Shown here: one piece after another, positions 27,801 to 36,370 of the stretch
Position numbering within the stretch: position 1 is the first letter of the stretch
Layout of the letters: each line of letters starts with the position of its first letter
NCBI RefSeq assembly: GCF_003864415.1
Contig: NZ_BFFP01000006.1
Coordinates: 24,027 to 88,026 of the forward strand
Direction: 5' to 3'
Source of the DNA: Ligilactobacillus salitolerans
GTDB lineage: Bacteria > Bacillota > Bacilli > Lactobacillales > Lactobacillaceae
DNA: 64,000 bases
The notes under the pieces: generated by a model
What the model saw: the letters and a program-made list of their open reading frames with translations, nothing else
Told to the model about the DNA's origin: nothing
The model's database searches: none
Translations under genes and position numbers: made by a program

Positions 27801-28404
27801 CCTGGGAGAGGTCAACCTTGGGGCAATTAAGGAATATGACAGAGTCAACGAGCGTTATGAGTTTTTAGCTCAGCAGCAAAATGACTTGTTGACAGCTAAG
27901 AGTCAGTTAGAATCTAGTATGTATGAAATGGATCAGGAAGTTAAACAACGTTTTAAGCAGACATTTGAGCGTGTTGCAGAAGCATTTAGGCATGTCTTTC
28001 CGCAAATATTTGAAGGCGGGAGTGCATACTTGTCTTTGACCGACCCGTCTGATCTTTTACATACGGGGATCGAGATCACTGCCCAGCCGCCTGGTAAGAA
28101 GGCGCAGCAGCTTAGTCTGCTTTCTGGCGGTGAAAGAACTTTGACTGCGATCGCGCTTTTATTCGCGATTTTGGAGGTCACTCCCGTCCCTTTTGCAATT
28201 TTGGATGAGGCTGAAGCTGCTTTAGACGATGCCAACGTGACGCGTTATTCACAATATTTACGTCGTTTGGATGATCACACGCAATTTATTGTGATCACCC
28301 ACCGTAAGGGTACAATGGTTCAGGCGGATGTTTTGTATGGTGTCACGATGCAAGATTCCGGAGTTTCACGCATGGTTTCTGTTTCCTTAGCAGATGTAAT
28401 TTAA
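24859..28404 (+). CDS. smc: Chromosome segregation protein SMC
   Basis: Condensin ATPase that extrudes and aligns chromosome arms with ScpAB. 1181 residues: Walker A GPNGSGKSN (about 32-40), a Q-loop region with SQGKVEAVFNSKPEERR, two very long Gln/Glu/Lys coiled coils, a hinge at about 505-650 with GGSMTGGTSQ, then the ABC signature LSGGERTLTAIALLFA and Walker B ILDEAEAALDD. TTG 24859 lies eight bases after AAGGAGG; no ATG is near. Confidence 0.97.
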   Translation: MKLKALTLNGFKSFADQTKIEFNGGLTGIVGPNGSGKSNIIDALRWTLGEQSAKSLRGDKMADVIFGGSESRAALNRAEVTLEFDNSDQTLQGLPEEVVICRRLYRSGESEFLINNKNVRLRDINELFMDTGVSRNSFSIISQGKVEAVFNSKPEERRSLIEEAAGISKYKKEKQKAQTELLETTDHLDRVADIIGELESQKAPLEEQASLARDYLAQKKQFDHFELSNLVLTMANLREEIDHTTAQLNSNELLSKKYERQKAAQEQVTEKLTAQSEQLENKLSDLQNNLLEFSKQKERISGKKEMSQQEQEFHRTRVQELEGQLAENQTDFTDAQQRFDQLEEQVTEKKRQLAQYQNALTELEKQQQTSPADLAATIENLRSKILTMAQEQSALQSKLEYLTDGQKNEQGQSLQHKKALSVQKEALEELRSRSERAKEDLAAWVEKLNQLQEKQSTLKQEEAELTKEYETKKNQWYAASDILHRAKAQLNALDNVAANYSGYYQGAKNILQARSDVSGVVGAVAELLQLEAKYSKAIETVLGGQLQNVVTTNEQAAKKAIAYLNQHRAGRATFLPRTAVKARSLPLSLSEQLTSMPGFLGIASDLVEVQPEDQVILEYLLGTTIVVQDLDAAVQIAKMIRHQGRIVTLNGEIINAGGSMTGGTSQHKRTGLLEQKQQREKLSADIQKMQDQLKNVELAGKQTSADLETKKARQKNLAEQLAEVQEKKAQAAEKAAGLALEIEHGQESYEQAQHTWQEQSQIKEKRALQIKSIQSQQKETANKLAELQTALAEKQTATTAAADSQKQYEKKAAQLKQDAALERERLDSLQIQLKEVQNQKLHLDGLIKKQTAMIKELKEQTKVHASSDHDLAIKVSQLEESIQQATSALEALTQQRAEIKAQLNDEKLKLQRVTGLREAARDEQQKNQVQLSRLSTLLDRNLTDLSEKYGMTYEYAKQQELETDPTVVARQLKLLKMGLDDLGEVNLGAIKEYDRVNERYEFLAQQQNDLLTAKSQLESSMYEMDQEVKQRFKQTFERVAEAFRHVFPQIFEGGSAYLSLTDPSDLLHTGIEITAQPPGKKAQQLSLLSGGERTLTAIALLFAILEVTPVPFAILDEAEAALDDANVTRYSQYLRRLDDHTQFIVITHRKGTMVQADVLYGVTMQDSGVSRMVSVSLADVI

Positions 28405-28455
28405 TGAGCATTTTGTTAAAATGAAGAGGACAACTTGCACGGGAGGAAAATAATT

Positions 28456-29685
28456 ATGGGACTTTTTGATAAGTTAAAACGTGCTTTTGCAGTTTCTGAC
28501 CCAGAAGAGAGTGAAGAAAAGCGAACAGAACAAGAGCAAGAGAAAAAAGAAGAAAGTCACGCACAAGAATCGCAGACCGCAAAGCAGGTGCAAGAGGCGC
28601 CAGAAGATGAGGCTCCAGTCAGTCAAAGCGGTGCAGAAACTAAAGAAGAACAAAGTGATTCGGAAGTAACAGAGGATGACGAACATGGTCTTGAAGAACA
28701 AGACCTTGAGGTTTCTGAGAAAGAAGAGCAGGAAGTTACCGATGAGCAGCGTTATGATCAAGGTCTTAAAAAATCCAGACAGGGTTTTGGAGCAAAAATC
28801 AATGCATTATTAGCTAATTTTCGCCACGTTGATGAGGATTTCTTTGATGACTTGGAAGAGACCTTGATCGAAGCTGACGTCGGTTTTGACGTCGCAGTCA
28901 AAATCAGTGACGAGTTGCGTGATGAGGTCAAGCTGCGTAACGCTAAAGCAAAAAAAGAAGTTTCTGATGCGATCGTGGAAAAATTAGTCGATATTTATGA
29001 AGAAGAAGGACATGAAGAAGACAACAGTCTGCATTTTGCAACAGCTGGACAACCAACTGTCTTCTTGTTTGTTGGGGTCAATGGAGTTGGCAAGACAACT
29101 ACGATCGGTAAATTAGCTCACAAATACCAGCAAGAAGGCAAAAAAGTTCTTCTGGCTGCATGTGATACTTTTAGGGCCGGCGCGATCGAACAATTAAACG
29201 AATGGGCAAAAAGTGTTAATGTCGATATCGTTAAGAAACCAGCGCAAAGTGATCCGGCTGCAGTTGTATTCGACGCGGTTAAAAAAGCTAAAACTGAAAA
29301 TTATGATATTTTGCTGGTTGATACAGCGGGACGGTTGCAAAATAAAGTCAATCTGATGAATGAATTGGCGAAGATCAAACGGGTCATTCAGCGTGAATTG
29401 CCAGAAAGTCCTCAAGAAGTCTTGTTGGCTTTAGATGCTACGACGGGTCAAAATGCACTGACCCAAGCTAAACAGTTTAAAGACGTGACAGAAGTTAGCG
29501 GGATCGTTTTGACTAAACTTGATGGTACTGCTCGAGGCGGGATCGTTTTGGCGATCAGAAACGAATTGCATTTACCGGTCAAGCTTGTTGGTTTAGGCGA
29601 GCAGATGGATGATTTGCGCACTTTTGATGCAGAAAAATTTGTCTATGGTCTGTTCAAGGACCTGATCGCACAACCAGCGAAATAG
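28456..29685 (+). CDS. ftsY: Signal recognition particle receptor FtsY
   Basis: SRP receptor GTPase that docks Ffh-ribosome complexes at the membrane. 409 residues: an N-terminal acidic domain (about 10-105, Glu/Gln-rich, low complexity), then the NG domain with GVNGVGKTTTIGKLA, DTAGRLQNK and TKLDGTARGG. ATG 28456 lies nine bases after GGAGG; the longer frame from 28435 has no site. Together with ffh and ylxM it makes up the SRP cluster. Confidence 0.97.
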   Translation: MGLFDKLKRAFAVSDPEESEEKRTEQEQEKKEESHAQESQTAKQVQEAPEDEAPVSQSGAETKEEQSDSEVTEDDEHGLEEQDLEVSEKEEQEVTDEQRYDQGLKKSRQGFGAKINALLANFRHVDEDFFDDLEETLIEADVGFDVAVKISDELRDEVKLRNAKAKKEVSDAIVEKLVDIYEEEGHEEDNSLHFATAGQPTVFLFVGVNGVGKTTTIGKLAHKYQQEGKKVLLAACDTFRAGAIEQLNEWAKSVNVDIVKKPAQSDPAAVVFDAVKKAKTENYDILLVDTAGRLQNKVNLMNELAKIKRVIQRELPESPQEVLLALDATTGQNALTQAKQFKDVTEVSGIVLTKLDGTARGGIVLAIRNELHLPVKLVGLGEQMDDLRTFDAEKFVYGLFKDLIAQPAK

Positions 29686-29694
29686 GTGGCAGCA

Positions 29695-30039
29695 ATGGAA
29701 ATTGAAAAAACCAATCGTTTCAATGCTCTGTTTGATTTCTACGAACAATTATTGACTACCAAGCAGATGCAGTATATCGGGCTATATTACCGGGATGATT
29801 ATTCATTGGGGGAAATTGCGGAAAATTTTCAGGTTTCCCGGCAGGCAGTTTATGATAATATTAAGCGGACCGAACAAATTTTGGAAAATTATGAGAGTAA
29901 GCTGCATCTTTACAGAGATTTTGTAGCTCGAGATCAAAAAATCGAGTTTTTGAGTCAATATGTCAGCAGTCATTATGCTAATGATCAAAAACTGCTGCAG
30001 CTGCTGGCAGCCGTTGAACAGAATGAAGACCAGGAATGA
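29695..30039 (+). CDS. ylxM: YlxM/p13-like SRP accessory protein
   Basis: 114-residue putative helix-turn-helix protein of the YlxM family, reported in streptococci to bind SRP components and modulate SRP GTPases. [21 protein letters not shown] and the HTH-like [20 protein letters not shown] region (in part: [16 protein letters not shown]) match. ATG 29695 chosen over GTG 29686. Between ftsY and ffh, with 15 bases to ffh. Confidence 0.92.
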   Translation: MEIEKTNRFNALFDFYEQLLTTKQMQYIGLYYRDDYSLGEIAENFQVSRQAVYDNIKRTEQILENYESKLHLYRDFVARDQKIEFLSQYVSSHYANDQKLLQLLAAVEQNEDQE

Positions 30040-30054
30040 AAGCGAGGATAAAAA

Positions 30055-31491
30055 ATGGCATTTGAGAGTTTGACCGAGCGCTTGCAAAATGCAATTGGTA
30101 AATTACGCCGTAAAGGAAAAATTAGCGAAGCAGACGTTAAAGAGGTCATGCGTGAAATTAGGCTGGCGTTTCTTGAAGCCGATGTTAACTTTGGTGTAGT
30201 TAAAGATTTTGTCAAGACCGTACGTGAAAGAGCAATCGGAGCAGAAGTTTTGGAAAGCTTGACACCTGCCCAACAGATCGTCAAGATCGTAAATGAAGAA
30301 TTAGTCAAAGTGATGGGGGAAGAAGCCGTTTCCTTAAATAAGTCGCCCAAGATCCCAACAATCATTATGATGGTTGGACTCCAAGGTGCCGGGAAGACTA
30401 CGACCGCTAGTAAGTTGGCAGTTAAATTAAAAAAGGAACAGCATGCCAGGCCATTGATGATCGCAGCTGACGTTTATCGACCGGCTGCGATCGAACAGTT
30501 AAAAACCTTAGGACAAGATAATGACTTGCCAGTCTTTGACATGGGGACAGATGTTTCACCTGTCAAAATTGTCGAGGAAGGGTTAAAAGTTGCTCAGGAA
30601 AACAAGAACGATTATGTTTTTATCGATACTGCTGGTCGGCTGCAAATCGACGAAAAACTAATGCAAGAGTTGGCTGATATTGAGAAACTAGCCCAACCGA
30701 CAGAAATTCTGTTGACCGTCGATGCGATGACTGGTCAAAATGCCACTGAGGTAGCGCAAGGATTCAATGAGCAGTTAAATATCACCGGCATTGTTTTAAC
30801 TAAACTAGACGGCGATACCCGCGGGGGAGCAGCTTTATCGATCCGTGCCGTGACTGGCAAACCAATCAAGTTTATCGGCCAAGGTGAAAAAATGAACCAG
30901 CTGGACACCTTCTACCCAGACCGGATGGCTTCACGCATCCTCGGGATGGGCGATATGATGACCTTGATCGAAAAGGCGCAACAGGATTATGATGAGCAAA
31001 AAGCCCAAGATCTGCAGGATAAGATGCGGGCTAACAGCTTTGACTTCAATGATTTTCTTGAGCAGCTTGATCAGGTGCAAAAAATGGGTCCAATGGAAGA
31101 TATCATGAAAATGATCCCAGGTATGGCCAATAATCCTGCATTAAAGAATGTGAAGGTCGATCCTAAGGATATGGAACATACCAAGGCAATCGTTTATTCA
31201 ATGACTCCGCAAGAGCGCGAGGATCCAGATATCTTGAAACCAAGCCGGCGGCGGCGGATCGCAGCCGGTTCAGGACGATCTGTCCAAGAAGTTAACCGTT
31301 TGATCAAACAATTCAAACAAATGCGCGACATGATGGGCAAGATGTCAAATGGTAATTTCCAAGGGATGGAAAACATGTTTGGCAATGGAATGCAGGGTAA
31401 AATGGCTAAAATGTCAATGAACCGGATGGCACGTCAAAATAAAAAACGTAAAGCTAAGAAAATTAAAAAATTACGAAAACGCAGAAAATAA
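30055..31491 (+). CDS. ffh: Signal recognition particle protein Ffh
   Basis: SRP54 GTPase that binds signal sequences and SRP RNA. 478 residues: N domain, G domain with GLQGAGKTTTASKLA, DTAGRLQID and TKLDGDTRGGAA, then a methionine-rich M domain (about 300-460) with SRRRRIAAGSGRSVQEVNRL. A basic tail (KKRKAKKIKKLRKRRK) ends the protein. ATG 30055 after GCGAGGA. No clear terminator follows. Confidence 0.97.
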   Translation: MAFESLTERLQNAIGKLRRKGKISEADVKEVMREIRLAFLEADVNFGVVKDFVKTVRERAIGAEVLESLTPAQQIVKIVNEELVKVMGEEAVSLNKSPKIPTIIMMVGLQGAGKTTTASKLAVKLKKEQHARPLMIAADVYRPAAIEQLKTLGQDNDLPVFDMGTDVSPVKIVEEGLKVAQENKNDYVFIDTAGRLQIDEKLMQELADIEKLAQPTEILLTVDAMTGQNATEVAQGFNEQLNITGIVLTKLDGDTRGGAALSIRAVTGKPIKFIGQGEKMNQLDTFYPDRMASRILGMGDMMTLIEKAQQDYDEQKAQDLQDKMRANSFDFNDFLEQLDQVQKMGPMEDIMKMIPGMANNPALKNVKVDPKDMEHTKAIVYSMTPQEREDPDILKPSRRRRIAAGSGRSVQEVNRLIKQFKQMRDMMGKMSNGNFQGMENMFGNGMQGKMAKMSMNRMARQNKKRKAKKIKKLRKRRK

Positions 31492-31564
31492 CGGGTTTTT
31501 AGGTGTTCGTAAGCGGGTTGCTGCAAATAAATTTTAAAAAAAGTAGTCTGTCAAGAATTTTCCC

Positions 31565-31593
31565 TTTACACGTCCGTGATTTACTGGTATATT
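31565..31593 (+). promoter_or_regulatory. rpsP operon promoter
   Basis: TTTACA (31565-31570), exactly 17 bases, TATATT (31588-31593) with a TGG extended -10. Leader of about 32 bases to rpsP. Confidence 0.82.
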
Positions 31594-31631
31594 TATTAGC
31601 GTTGAGAAAACTTTAGGAGGTGTAACACACT

Positions 31632-31907
31632 ATGGCAGTTAAAATTCGTATGAAGAGAATGGGTTCAAAGAAACGTCCATTCTACCGTATCGTTGTTGCT
31701 GACTCTCGCGCACCGCGTGATGGCCGTCAAATCGAAACGGTCGGCACATATAATCCATTGACTTCACCAGAAGAAATCGTCTTGAAAGAAGACCGTGTTT
31801 TGGAATGGTTAGGTAATGGAGCACAACCTTCAGATACTGTGCGTAACATTCTTTCGCAAGAAGGCATCATGAAGAAGTTCCACGAAAGCAAGTTAGCTAA
31901 GAAATAA
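31632..31907 (+). CDS. rpsP: 30S ribosomal protein S16
   Basis: 91-residue S16. [20 protein letters not shown] and [19 protein letters not shown] are the conserved N-terminal half. Strong TTTAGGAGG precedes ATG 31632. First gene of rpsP-khpA-rimM-trmD. Confidence 0.98.
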   Translation: MAVKIRMKRMGSKKRPFYRIVVADSRAPRDGRQIETVGTYNPLTSPEEIVLKEDRVLEWLGNGAQPSDTVRNILSQEGIMKKFHESKLAKK

Positions 31908-31917
31908 GGTAAGTTAA

Positions 31918-32169
31918 ATGAATGAAGCAGATGTGAAACAATTAATTTTTTCGATTGTTAAACCGCTGGTTGCAGAGCCTGACGCTGTTGCGTTGACGAC
32001 CCAACGAGATGCACATTTTTTAAACTTTAATTTATCTGTGGCTGCAGCCGATGTTGGCCGTGTGATTGGCAAACGCGGACGGGTGGCTCAAGCTATTCGC
32101 ACACTTGTGTATAGCGTCCATCTCAATGACTCAGCGCGCGTGCGTCTGAATATTGTGGACAAAAAATAA
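31918..32169 (+). CDS. khpA: KH-domain RNA-binding protein KhpA (YlqC)
   Basis: 83-residue single KH domain with the GxxG loop GKRGR. KhpA pairs with KhpB/Jag (EloR) in Gram-positives and affects cell elongation through RNA binding. ATG 31918, ten bases after rpsP. Order rpsP-khpA-rimM is standard. Confidence 0.93.
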   Translation: MNEADVKQLIFSIVKPLVAEPDAVALTTQRDAHFLNFNLSVAAADVGRVIGKRGRVAQAIRTLVYSVHLNDSARVRLNIVDKK

Positions 32170-32179
32170 AGTAAAATTT

Positions 32180-32226
32180 AGCCTCTTGTTTCAACAGCAA
32201 TGTTTGAAGCGAGAGGCTTTCTTTTT
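32180..32226 (+). terminator. Terminator-like hairpin between khpA and rimM
   Basis: AGCCTCT (32180-32186) pairs with AGAGGCT (32212-32218), with an inner TTTCAA/TTGAAG extension, then TTTCTTTTT. The U-tract is interrupted by C and rimM begins 18 bases on, so partial readthrough is likely. Confidence 0.7.
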
Positions 32227-32243
32227 AGGGAGGGCAGAATGAA

Positions 32244-32759
32244 ATGGCTTATTTTGACGTTGGAAAAATCGTAAATACACATGGGATCCACGGAGAGGTC
32301 AAAGTTATGGCTTCCACAGATTTTCCAAGTGAACGTTTTGCGGTTGGACAAGTTGTTTATGTTAACGATGGTCAAAAACCGCCGGTGAAGTTAACGATCA
32401 AAACACACCGCCAGCATAAACAATTGGAGCTGCTGACTTTTGACGAGATCAATGATATCAACGAGGCCGAGAAATATAAGGGCGCACAGCTTCAAATTAC
32501 CCAAGAACAGCAAGAGCCTTTAGCAGAAGGAACGTACTATTATCGGGAAATTATTGGGCTGAAAGTTTTCTCGCTGCAAGAGGAATATTTGGGTACGATC
32601 AGCGAGGTCATGCAAACTGGTGCGAATGATGTCTGGGTCGTCCGGCGAGAAAACGGCAAAGAAATTTTGTTGCCAGTGATCCAAGATGTAATTAAAGAAG
32701 TAGACTTGGCTCAAGGACAAATCATTGTCGACTGGTTAGAAGGATTGGAAGAACAATGA
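32244..32759 (+). CDS. rimM: Ribosome maturation factor RimM
   Basis: Assists 30S head maturation near S19. 171 residues: N-terminal RimM barrel ([18 protein letters not shown]) and C-terminal PRC-barrel ([13 protein letters not shown] to [11 protein letters not shown]). ATG 32244 nine bases after GGGAGGG; the ATG at 32239 is out of frame. Overlaps trmD by four bases (ATGA). Confidence 0.96.
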   Translation: MAYFDVGKIVNTHGIHGEVKVMASTDFPSERFAVGQVVYVNDGQKPPVKLTIKTHRQHKQLELLTFDEINDINEAEKYKGAQLQITQEQQEPLAEGTYYYREIIGLKVFSLQEEYLGTISEVMQTGANDVWVVRRENGKEILLPVIQDVIKEVDLAQGQIIVDWLEGLEEQ

Positions 32760-33484
32760 AAATCGATATCTTAACGCTGTTTCCTGAAATGTTTGCCGGT
32801 CCTTTGTCGTCATCGATCGTGGGTAAAGCAGTCGAAAAGAAGATCTTAGACATTGAATTGACTAACTTTCGCGATTACACAACTGACCGTCAGAATCACG
32901 TCGATGATTATCCGTACGGCGGCGGGGCGGGGATGCTCTTACAAGCACAGCCGATTTTTGCGGCTCTCGACCATGTCAAAGAACAACGGCAGAATTTAGG
33001 GCGAGTGATCCTGCTGGATCCTGCCGGACGCAAATTTGACCAAACCGCAGCTGAAGAACTAGCCCGCGAACCGCAATTGACTTTTATCTGCGGCCATTAC
33101 GAAGGCTATGATGAGCGGATCAAGCAGCGCGTCACCGATGAATTTTCTTTAGGTGATTTTGTGCTGACTGGAGGAGAATTAGGCGCACTGGTCATGATCG
33201 ACGCCACGGTCCGCTTGTTGCCGGAGGTCTTAGGGAACAGTGCATCTGCTCCAGGCGACTCTTTTTCATCCGGACTGCTGGAATATCCTCAGTATACGCG
33301 TCCGGCGGACTTTGAAGGCCTCAAGGTCCCTGACGTTTTGTTGTCGGGTAACCATCAAAAAATTGATGAATGGCGCAGAAAAGAGGCACTGCGTAAAACT
33401 TATCAGCGCCGTCCAGATCTGTTGGCAGATTTGACGCTATCCACTGAACAAAAAAAGTGGTTGGAGGAATTTAAACGATCATAG
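32756..33484 (+). CDS. trmD: tRNA (guanine-37-N1)-methyltransferase
   Basis: Methylates G37 of tRNAs, preventing frameshifts. 242 residues of the SPOUT trefoil-knot family: [31 protein letters not shown] and [18 protein letters not shown] form the knot and SAM site. Overlaps rimM (ATGA). Confidence 0.97.
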   Translation: MKIDILTLFPEMFAGPLSSSIVGKAVEKKILDIELTNFRDYTTDRQNHVDDYPYGGGAGMLLQAQPIFAALDHVKEQRQNLGRVILLDPAGRKFDQTAAEELAREPQLTFICGHYEGYDERIKQRVTDEFSLGDFVLTGGELGALVMIDATVRLLPEVLGNSASAPGDSFSSGLLEYPQYTRPADFEGLKVPDVLLSGNHQKIDEWRRKEALRKTYQRRPDLLADLTLSTEQKKWLEEFKRS

Positions 33485-33510
33485 TTGCTCCTTATTAGAG
33501 AGAAAAGTTA

Positions 33511-33539
33511 TTTACAGGAACTAAATGTTATGCTACACT
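33511..33539 (+). promoter_or_regulatory. rplS promoter
   Basis: TTTACA (33511-33516), 17-base spacer, TACACT (33534-33539) preceded by TGC, an extended -10. Confidence 0.8.
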
Positions 33540-33540
33540 A

Positions 33541-33616
33541 ATGATTGGCTATTTAAGCCACAATAACGATATTCCGCTGCAACTGGACATGAATGTCGGT
33601 GAAAGGAAGAAAAATA
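33541..33616 (+). promoter_or_regulatory. Candidate L19 leader RNA
   Basis: The rplS leader holds a TGGCT/AGCCA hairpin and, after ATTCCGCTGCA, a second hairpin ACTGgACA (33582-33589) with TGTCGGT (33594-33600), ending at the ribosome binding site. Position and layout resemble the L19 leader reported upstream of rplS in low-GC Gram-positives. Family membership was not tested. Confidence 0.45.
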
Positions 33617-33973
33617 ATGTCAGTTAATCCATTAATTGAAAAACTTACACAATCACAATTGCGTGAGGATATTCCAGATTTCCGCCCAGGAGACACAGTA
33701 CGTGTGCATGCCCGTATCGTTGAAGGCAAGCGCGAACGTATTCAGATGTTTGAAGGGGTTGTGATCAAGCGCCGCGGTGAAGGTATCTCCGAAACTTATA
33801 CAGTTCGTAAGATCAGTAGCGGTGTTGGGGTTGAACGTACTTTCCCTGTTCATTCACCACGTGTTGATAAAATCGAAGTTATTCGTAACGGACGTGTTCG
33901 TCGTGCGAAGCTGTACTACTTGCGTGCATTGCAAGGTAAGGCTGCTCGTATTCCAGAACGCCGTCGTAAATAA
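33617..33973 (+). CDS. rplS: 50S ribosomal protein L19
   Basis: 118-residue L19. [29 protein letters not shown] and [24 protein letters not shown] (in part: [10 protein letters not shown]) match the family. ATG 33617 after GAAAGGA; a longer in-frame start at 33593 lies in the leader hairpin and is rejected. Confidence 0.98.
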   Translation: MSVNPLIEKLTQSQLREDIPDFRPGDTVRVHARIVEGKRERIQMFEGVVIKRRGEGISETYTVRKISSGVGVERTFPVHSPRVDKIEVIRNGRVRRAKLYYLRALQGKAARIPERRRK

Positions 33974-33981
33974 TGCAGTTA

Positions 33982-34010
33982 AAAGTCCTTGTTCATCAAG
34001 GACTTTTTTT
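33982..34010 (+). terminator. rplS terminator
   Basis: Perfect stem AAAGTCCTTG (33982-33991) and CAAGGACTTT (33997-34006), loop TTCAT, followed by T to 34010. Confidence 0.93.
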
Positions 34011-34086
34011 GCGCAATTTTAATGGGAGTGTTGATCGATATCTGCTCACTTTTTAAACTTTGATATTTCATTAAAAACGTAATTTG

Positions 34087-34095
34087 TGCTAAAAT
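34087..34095 (+). promoter_or_regulatory. Extended -10 promoter of pyrH
   Basis: TGCTAAAAT is an extended -10; only a weak TTCATT lies at -35 spacing. Leader of about 47 bases. Confidence 0.5.
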
Positions 34096-34148
34096 TATTT
34101 CTGAACGTGGATTCATATTAAAAGAGATAAACTACTAGGAGGATCAGC

Positions 34149-34868
34149 ATGTCAATCAAGTATAAACGTGTGATCATTAAATTAAGCGGGGAAGCCTTAG
34201 CTGGAAAAGAAGGGCACGGGATCAACCCGCCGGAAATCCGCAAAGTTGCTGAAGAACTCAAGGAAGTCTACGATCTGGGGGTTGAGATCTCGATCGTTGT
34301 CGGCGGCGGTAATATGTGGCGCGGTGAGGCTGGTGCACAGATGGGAATGGAGCGTGCACAGGCAGATTACATTGGCATGTTAGGCACGATCATGAACGCC
34401 CTGGCTTTACAGGATAATCTGGAGACGATCGGAGTACCGACCAGAGTCCAGACTTCAATTGAAATGCGCCAAATCGCTGAACCATATATTCGCAGAAAAG
34501 CGATCCGTCACTTAGAGAAGCACCGCGTTGTTATTTTTGCCGGCGGCACAGGTTCACCGTACTTTTCAACGGATACTACTGCGGCTCTAAGAGCATCAGA
34601 AATCAACGCAGATGTGATCTTGATGGCCAAAAACGGTGTTGATGGAGTATATTCAGCAGATCCTAAGATCGACCCGAATGCGAAGAAGTTTGCCAGCTTG
34701 ACACATTTAGACGTGATCAATAAAGGTTTACATGTCATGGATACCACAGCTTCATCTTTATCGATGGACAATGACATTCCTTTGGTTGTCTTTAATATGA
34801 ATGAGCACGGTAATATTAAGAAAGTTGTCCTTGGCGATAACATTGGGACCACAGTGGAGGGAAAATAG
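34149..34868 (+). CDS. pyrH: UMP kinase
   Basis: Phosphorylates UMP to UDP. 239-residue amino acid kinase fold: [43 protein letters not shown] and [15 protein letters not shown]. Strong AGGAGG before ATG 34149. pyrH-frr-uppS-cdsA is the usual order; tsf and rpsB, often directly upstream, are not here. Confidence 0.97.
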   Translation: MSIKYKRVIIKLSGEALAGKEGHGINPPEIRKVAEELKEVYDLGVEISIVVGGGNMWRGEAGAQMGMERAQADYIGMLGTIMNALALQDNLETIGVPTRVQTSIEMRQIAEPYIRRKAIRHLEKHRVVIFAGGTGSPYFSTDTTAALRASEINADVILMAKNGVDGVYSADPKIDPNAKKFASLTHLDVINKGLHVMDTTASSLSMDNDIPLVVFNMNEHGNIKKVVLGDNIGTTVEGK

Positions 34869-34871
34869 ATT

Positions 34872-35435
34872 ATGAAAGTCAGCAATCCGATCCTTAAAGA
34901 AGCACAAGCAAAGATGACTAAATCCGAAGAGGCTTTGCAGCGAGAATTAGGTAATATTCGCGCAGGACGTGCCAATGCCAGTCTTTTAAGTCGAATCAAC
35001 GTGGAATACTACGGGGTTGAAACGCCTTTAAATCAAATGGCGCAGATCTCAGTCCCTGAGGCCCGGGTCCTGTTGGTTACTCCTTATGATAAATCAGTCT
35101 TAAAGGATGTTGAGCGCGCGATCTTGGCCTCAGACCTAGGAATCTCACCTGCTAACGATGGTTCCGCAATTCGTTTGGTGATCCCGCAATTGACTGAGGA
35201 ACGAAGAAAAGAGCTCGCCAAGCAGGTTAAGGCTACTTCTGAAAATGGCAAAATTGCTGTTCGTAATATTCGTCGTGATATGATGGATCAGTTAAAGAAG
35301 TCTGAAAAAGATGGAGAACTAAACGAAGACCAGTTGCATGATCTGGAAGAACAAGCTCAAAAAGTGACTGATGCTTCAATCAAGAGTATTGATCAAATCA
35401 CCGCGGATAAAGAAAAAGAAATTCTTGAGGGCTAA
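34872..35435 (+). CDS. frr: Ribosome recycling factor
   Basis: Splits post-termination ribosomes with EF-G. 187 residues; [26 protein letters not shown], and [14 protein letters not shown] are conserved. ATG 34872 with GGAGGG nine bases upstream. Terminator-like hairpin follows. Confidence 0.97.
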   Translation: MKVSNPILKEAQAKMTKSEEALQRELGNIRAGRANASLLSRINVEYYGVETPLNQMAQISVPEARVLLVTPYDKSVLKDVERAILASDLGISPANDGSAIRLVIPQLTEERRKELAKQVKATSENGKIAVRNIRRDMMDQLKKSEKDGELNEDQLHDLEEQAQKVTDASIKSIDQITADKEKEILEG

Positions 35436-35460
35436 CTTTTAAGTTGAATTCAAATTAAAG

Positions 35461-35523
35461 AGAGGCAGAAATCTTTGGAATATTAGTCTTTTTCTAATTT
35501 TCTGAGGAATTTTGCCTCTTTTG
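35461..35523 (+). terminator. frr terminator
   Basis: AGAGGCA (35461-35467) pairs with TGCCTCT (35513-35519), followed by TTTT; an inner TTAG/CTAA stem sits in the long apical region. Confidence 0.65.
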
Positions 35524-35532
35524 CGTATTTTT

Positions 35533-35541
35533 TGATACAAT
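35533..35541 (+). promoter_or_regulatory. Extended -10 promoter of uppS
   Basis: TGATACAAT (TG-N-TACAAT) directly after the frr terminator. It overlaps the upstream ATG 35540, which argues against that codon being used. Confidence 0.5.
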
Positions 35542-35569
35542 GTTTGATGATACTCAGGAGGTGGACCCT

Positions 35570-36370
35570 TTGTTCAGCAATATTATAAAAAAAGATACAA
35601 AAAATAGAGTGGAAGCTGCACAACTAGATCCGCAGCTGATCCCAGACCATGTGGCGATCATCATGGATGGAAACGGACGCTGGGCACAAAACAAGCATTT
35701 ACCGCGAGTAGCCGGTCATAAACAAGGCATGGAAGTGGTCGAAACCATTACAGAAGCAGCCAGCGATCTTGGGATCAAGGTCTTAAGCTTATATGCCTTT
35801 TCAACAGAAAATTGGCGTCGCCCCAATGAAGAGGTCAATTATTTGATGGGGCTTCCCAACAAATTTTTCTCTCGCTTTGTGCCAAAATTAATTCGCAATA
35901 ATGTGCGTGTGAATGTGATAGGCGACCAAAGCCAGCTGCCTGAAAAAACGCAAGAAGCTGTTAATAATGCGATCGCAGACACCAAGGATTGTACAGGAAT
36001 GGTCTTAAATTTTGCCTTAAACTATGGTTCTCGTTCGGAGATCTTGTCTGCAGTTAAGGCTGCAGCGATAGATGTTAAAAAAGGGCGGCTTGAGCCCGAA
36101 ACAATCGATGAACAGCGGTTTAGTCAGTATTTGATGACCGCATCATTAGCACCTTATGGTGATCCGGATCTTTTGATCAGAACAAGCGGAGAACAACGAA
36201 TCTCCAATTTTTTACTCTGGCAAATTGCTTATAGTGAATTAGTTTTTACAGACGTTTACTGGCCAGATTACCAGCCTGAAGATTTGTATCAAGATCTTTT
36301 GGTCTTTCAAAAGCGGGACCGTCGGTTTGGTGGAATAAAACCCAATGAAGGAGAAAATAAAAACAAATGA
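35570..36370 (+). CDS. uppS: Undecaprenyl pyrophosphate synthase
   Basis: cis-Prenyltransferase making the C55 lipid carrier for wall synthesis. 266 residues; HVAIIMDGNGRWA, FSTENWRRP, LNFALNYGSR and RTSGEQRISNFLLWQ hold the catalytic aspartate and diphosphate-binding arginines. TTG 35570 lies eight bases after AGGAGG; the open frame runs back to ATG 35540, but that codon lies inside the -10 element. Overlaps cdsA by four bases (ATGA). Confidence 0.95.
   Translation: MFSNIIKKDTKNRVEAAQLDPQLIPDHVAIIMDGNGRWAQNKHLPRVAGHKQGMEVVETITEAASDLGIKVLSLYAFSTENWRRPNEEVNYLMGLPNKFFSRFVPKLIRNNVRVNVIGDQSQLPEKTQEAVNNAIADTKDCTGMVLNFALNYGSRSEILSAVKAAAIDVKKGRLEPETIDEQRFSQYLMTASLAPYGDPDLLIRTSGEQRISNFLLWQIAYSELVFTDVYWPDYQPEDLYQDLLVFQKRDRRFGGIKPNEGENKNK

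Noticed and set aside
31492..31564. Terminator after ffh
   Set aside because: No stem with a following T-run was found, although a strong promoter for rpsP lies downstream.
34060..34065. TTGATA as -35 of the pyrH promoter
   Set aside because: The spacer to TAAAAT would be 24 bases, too long; only the extended -10 is kept.
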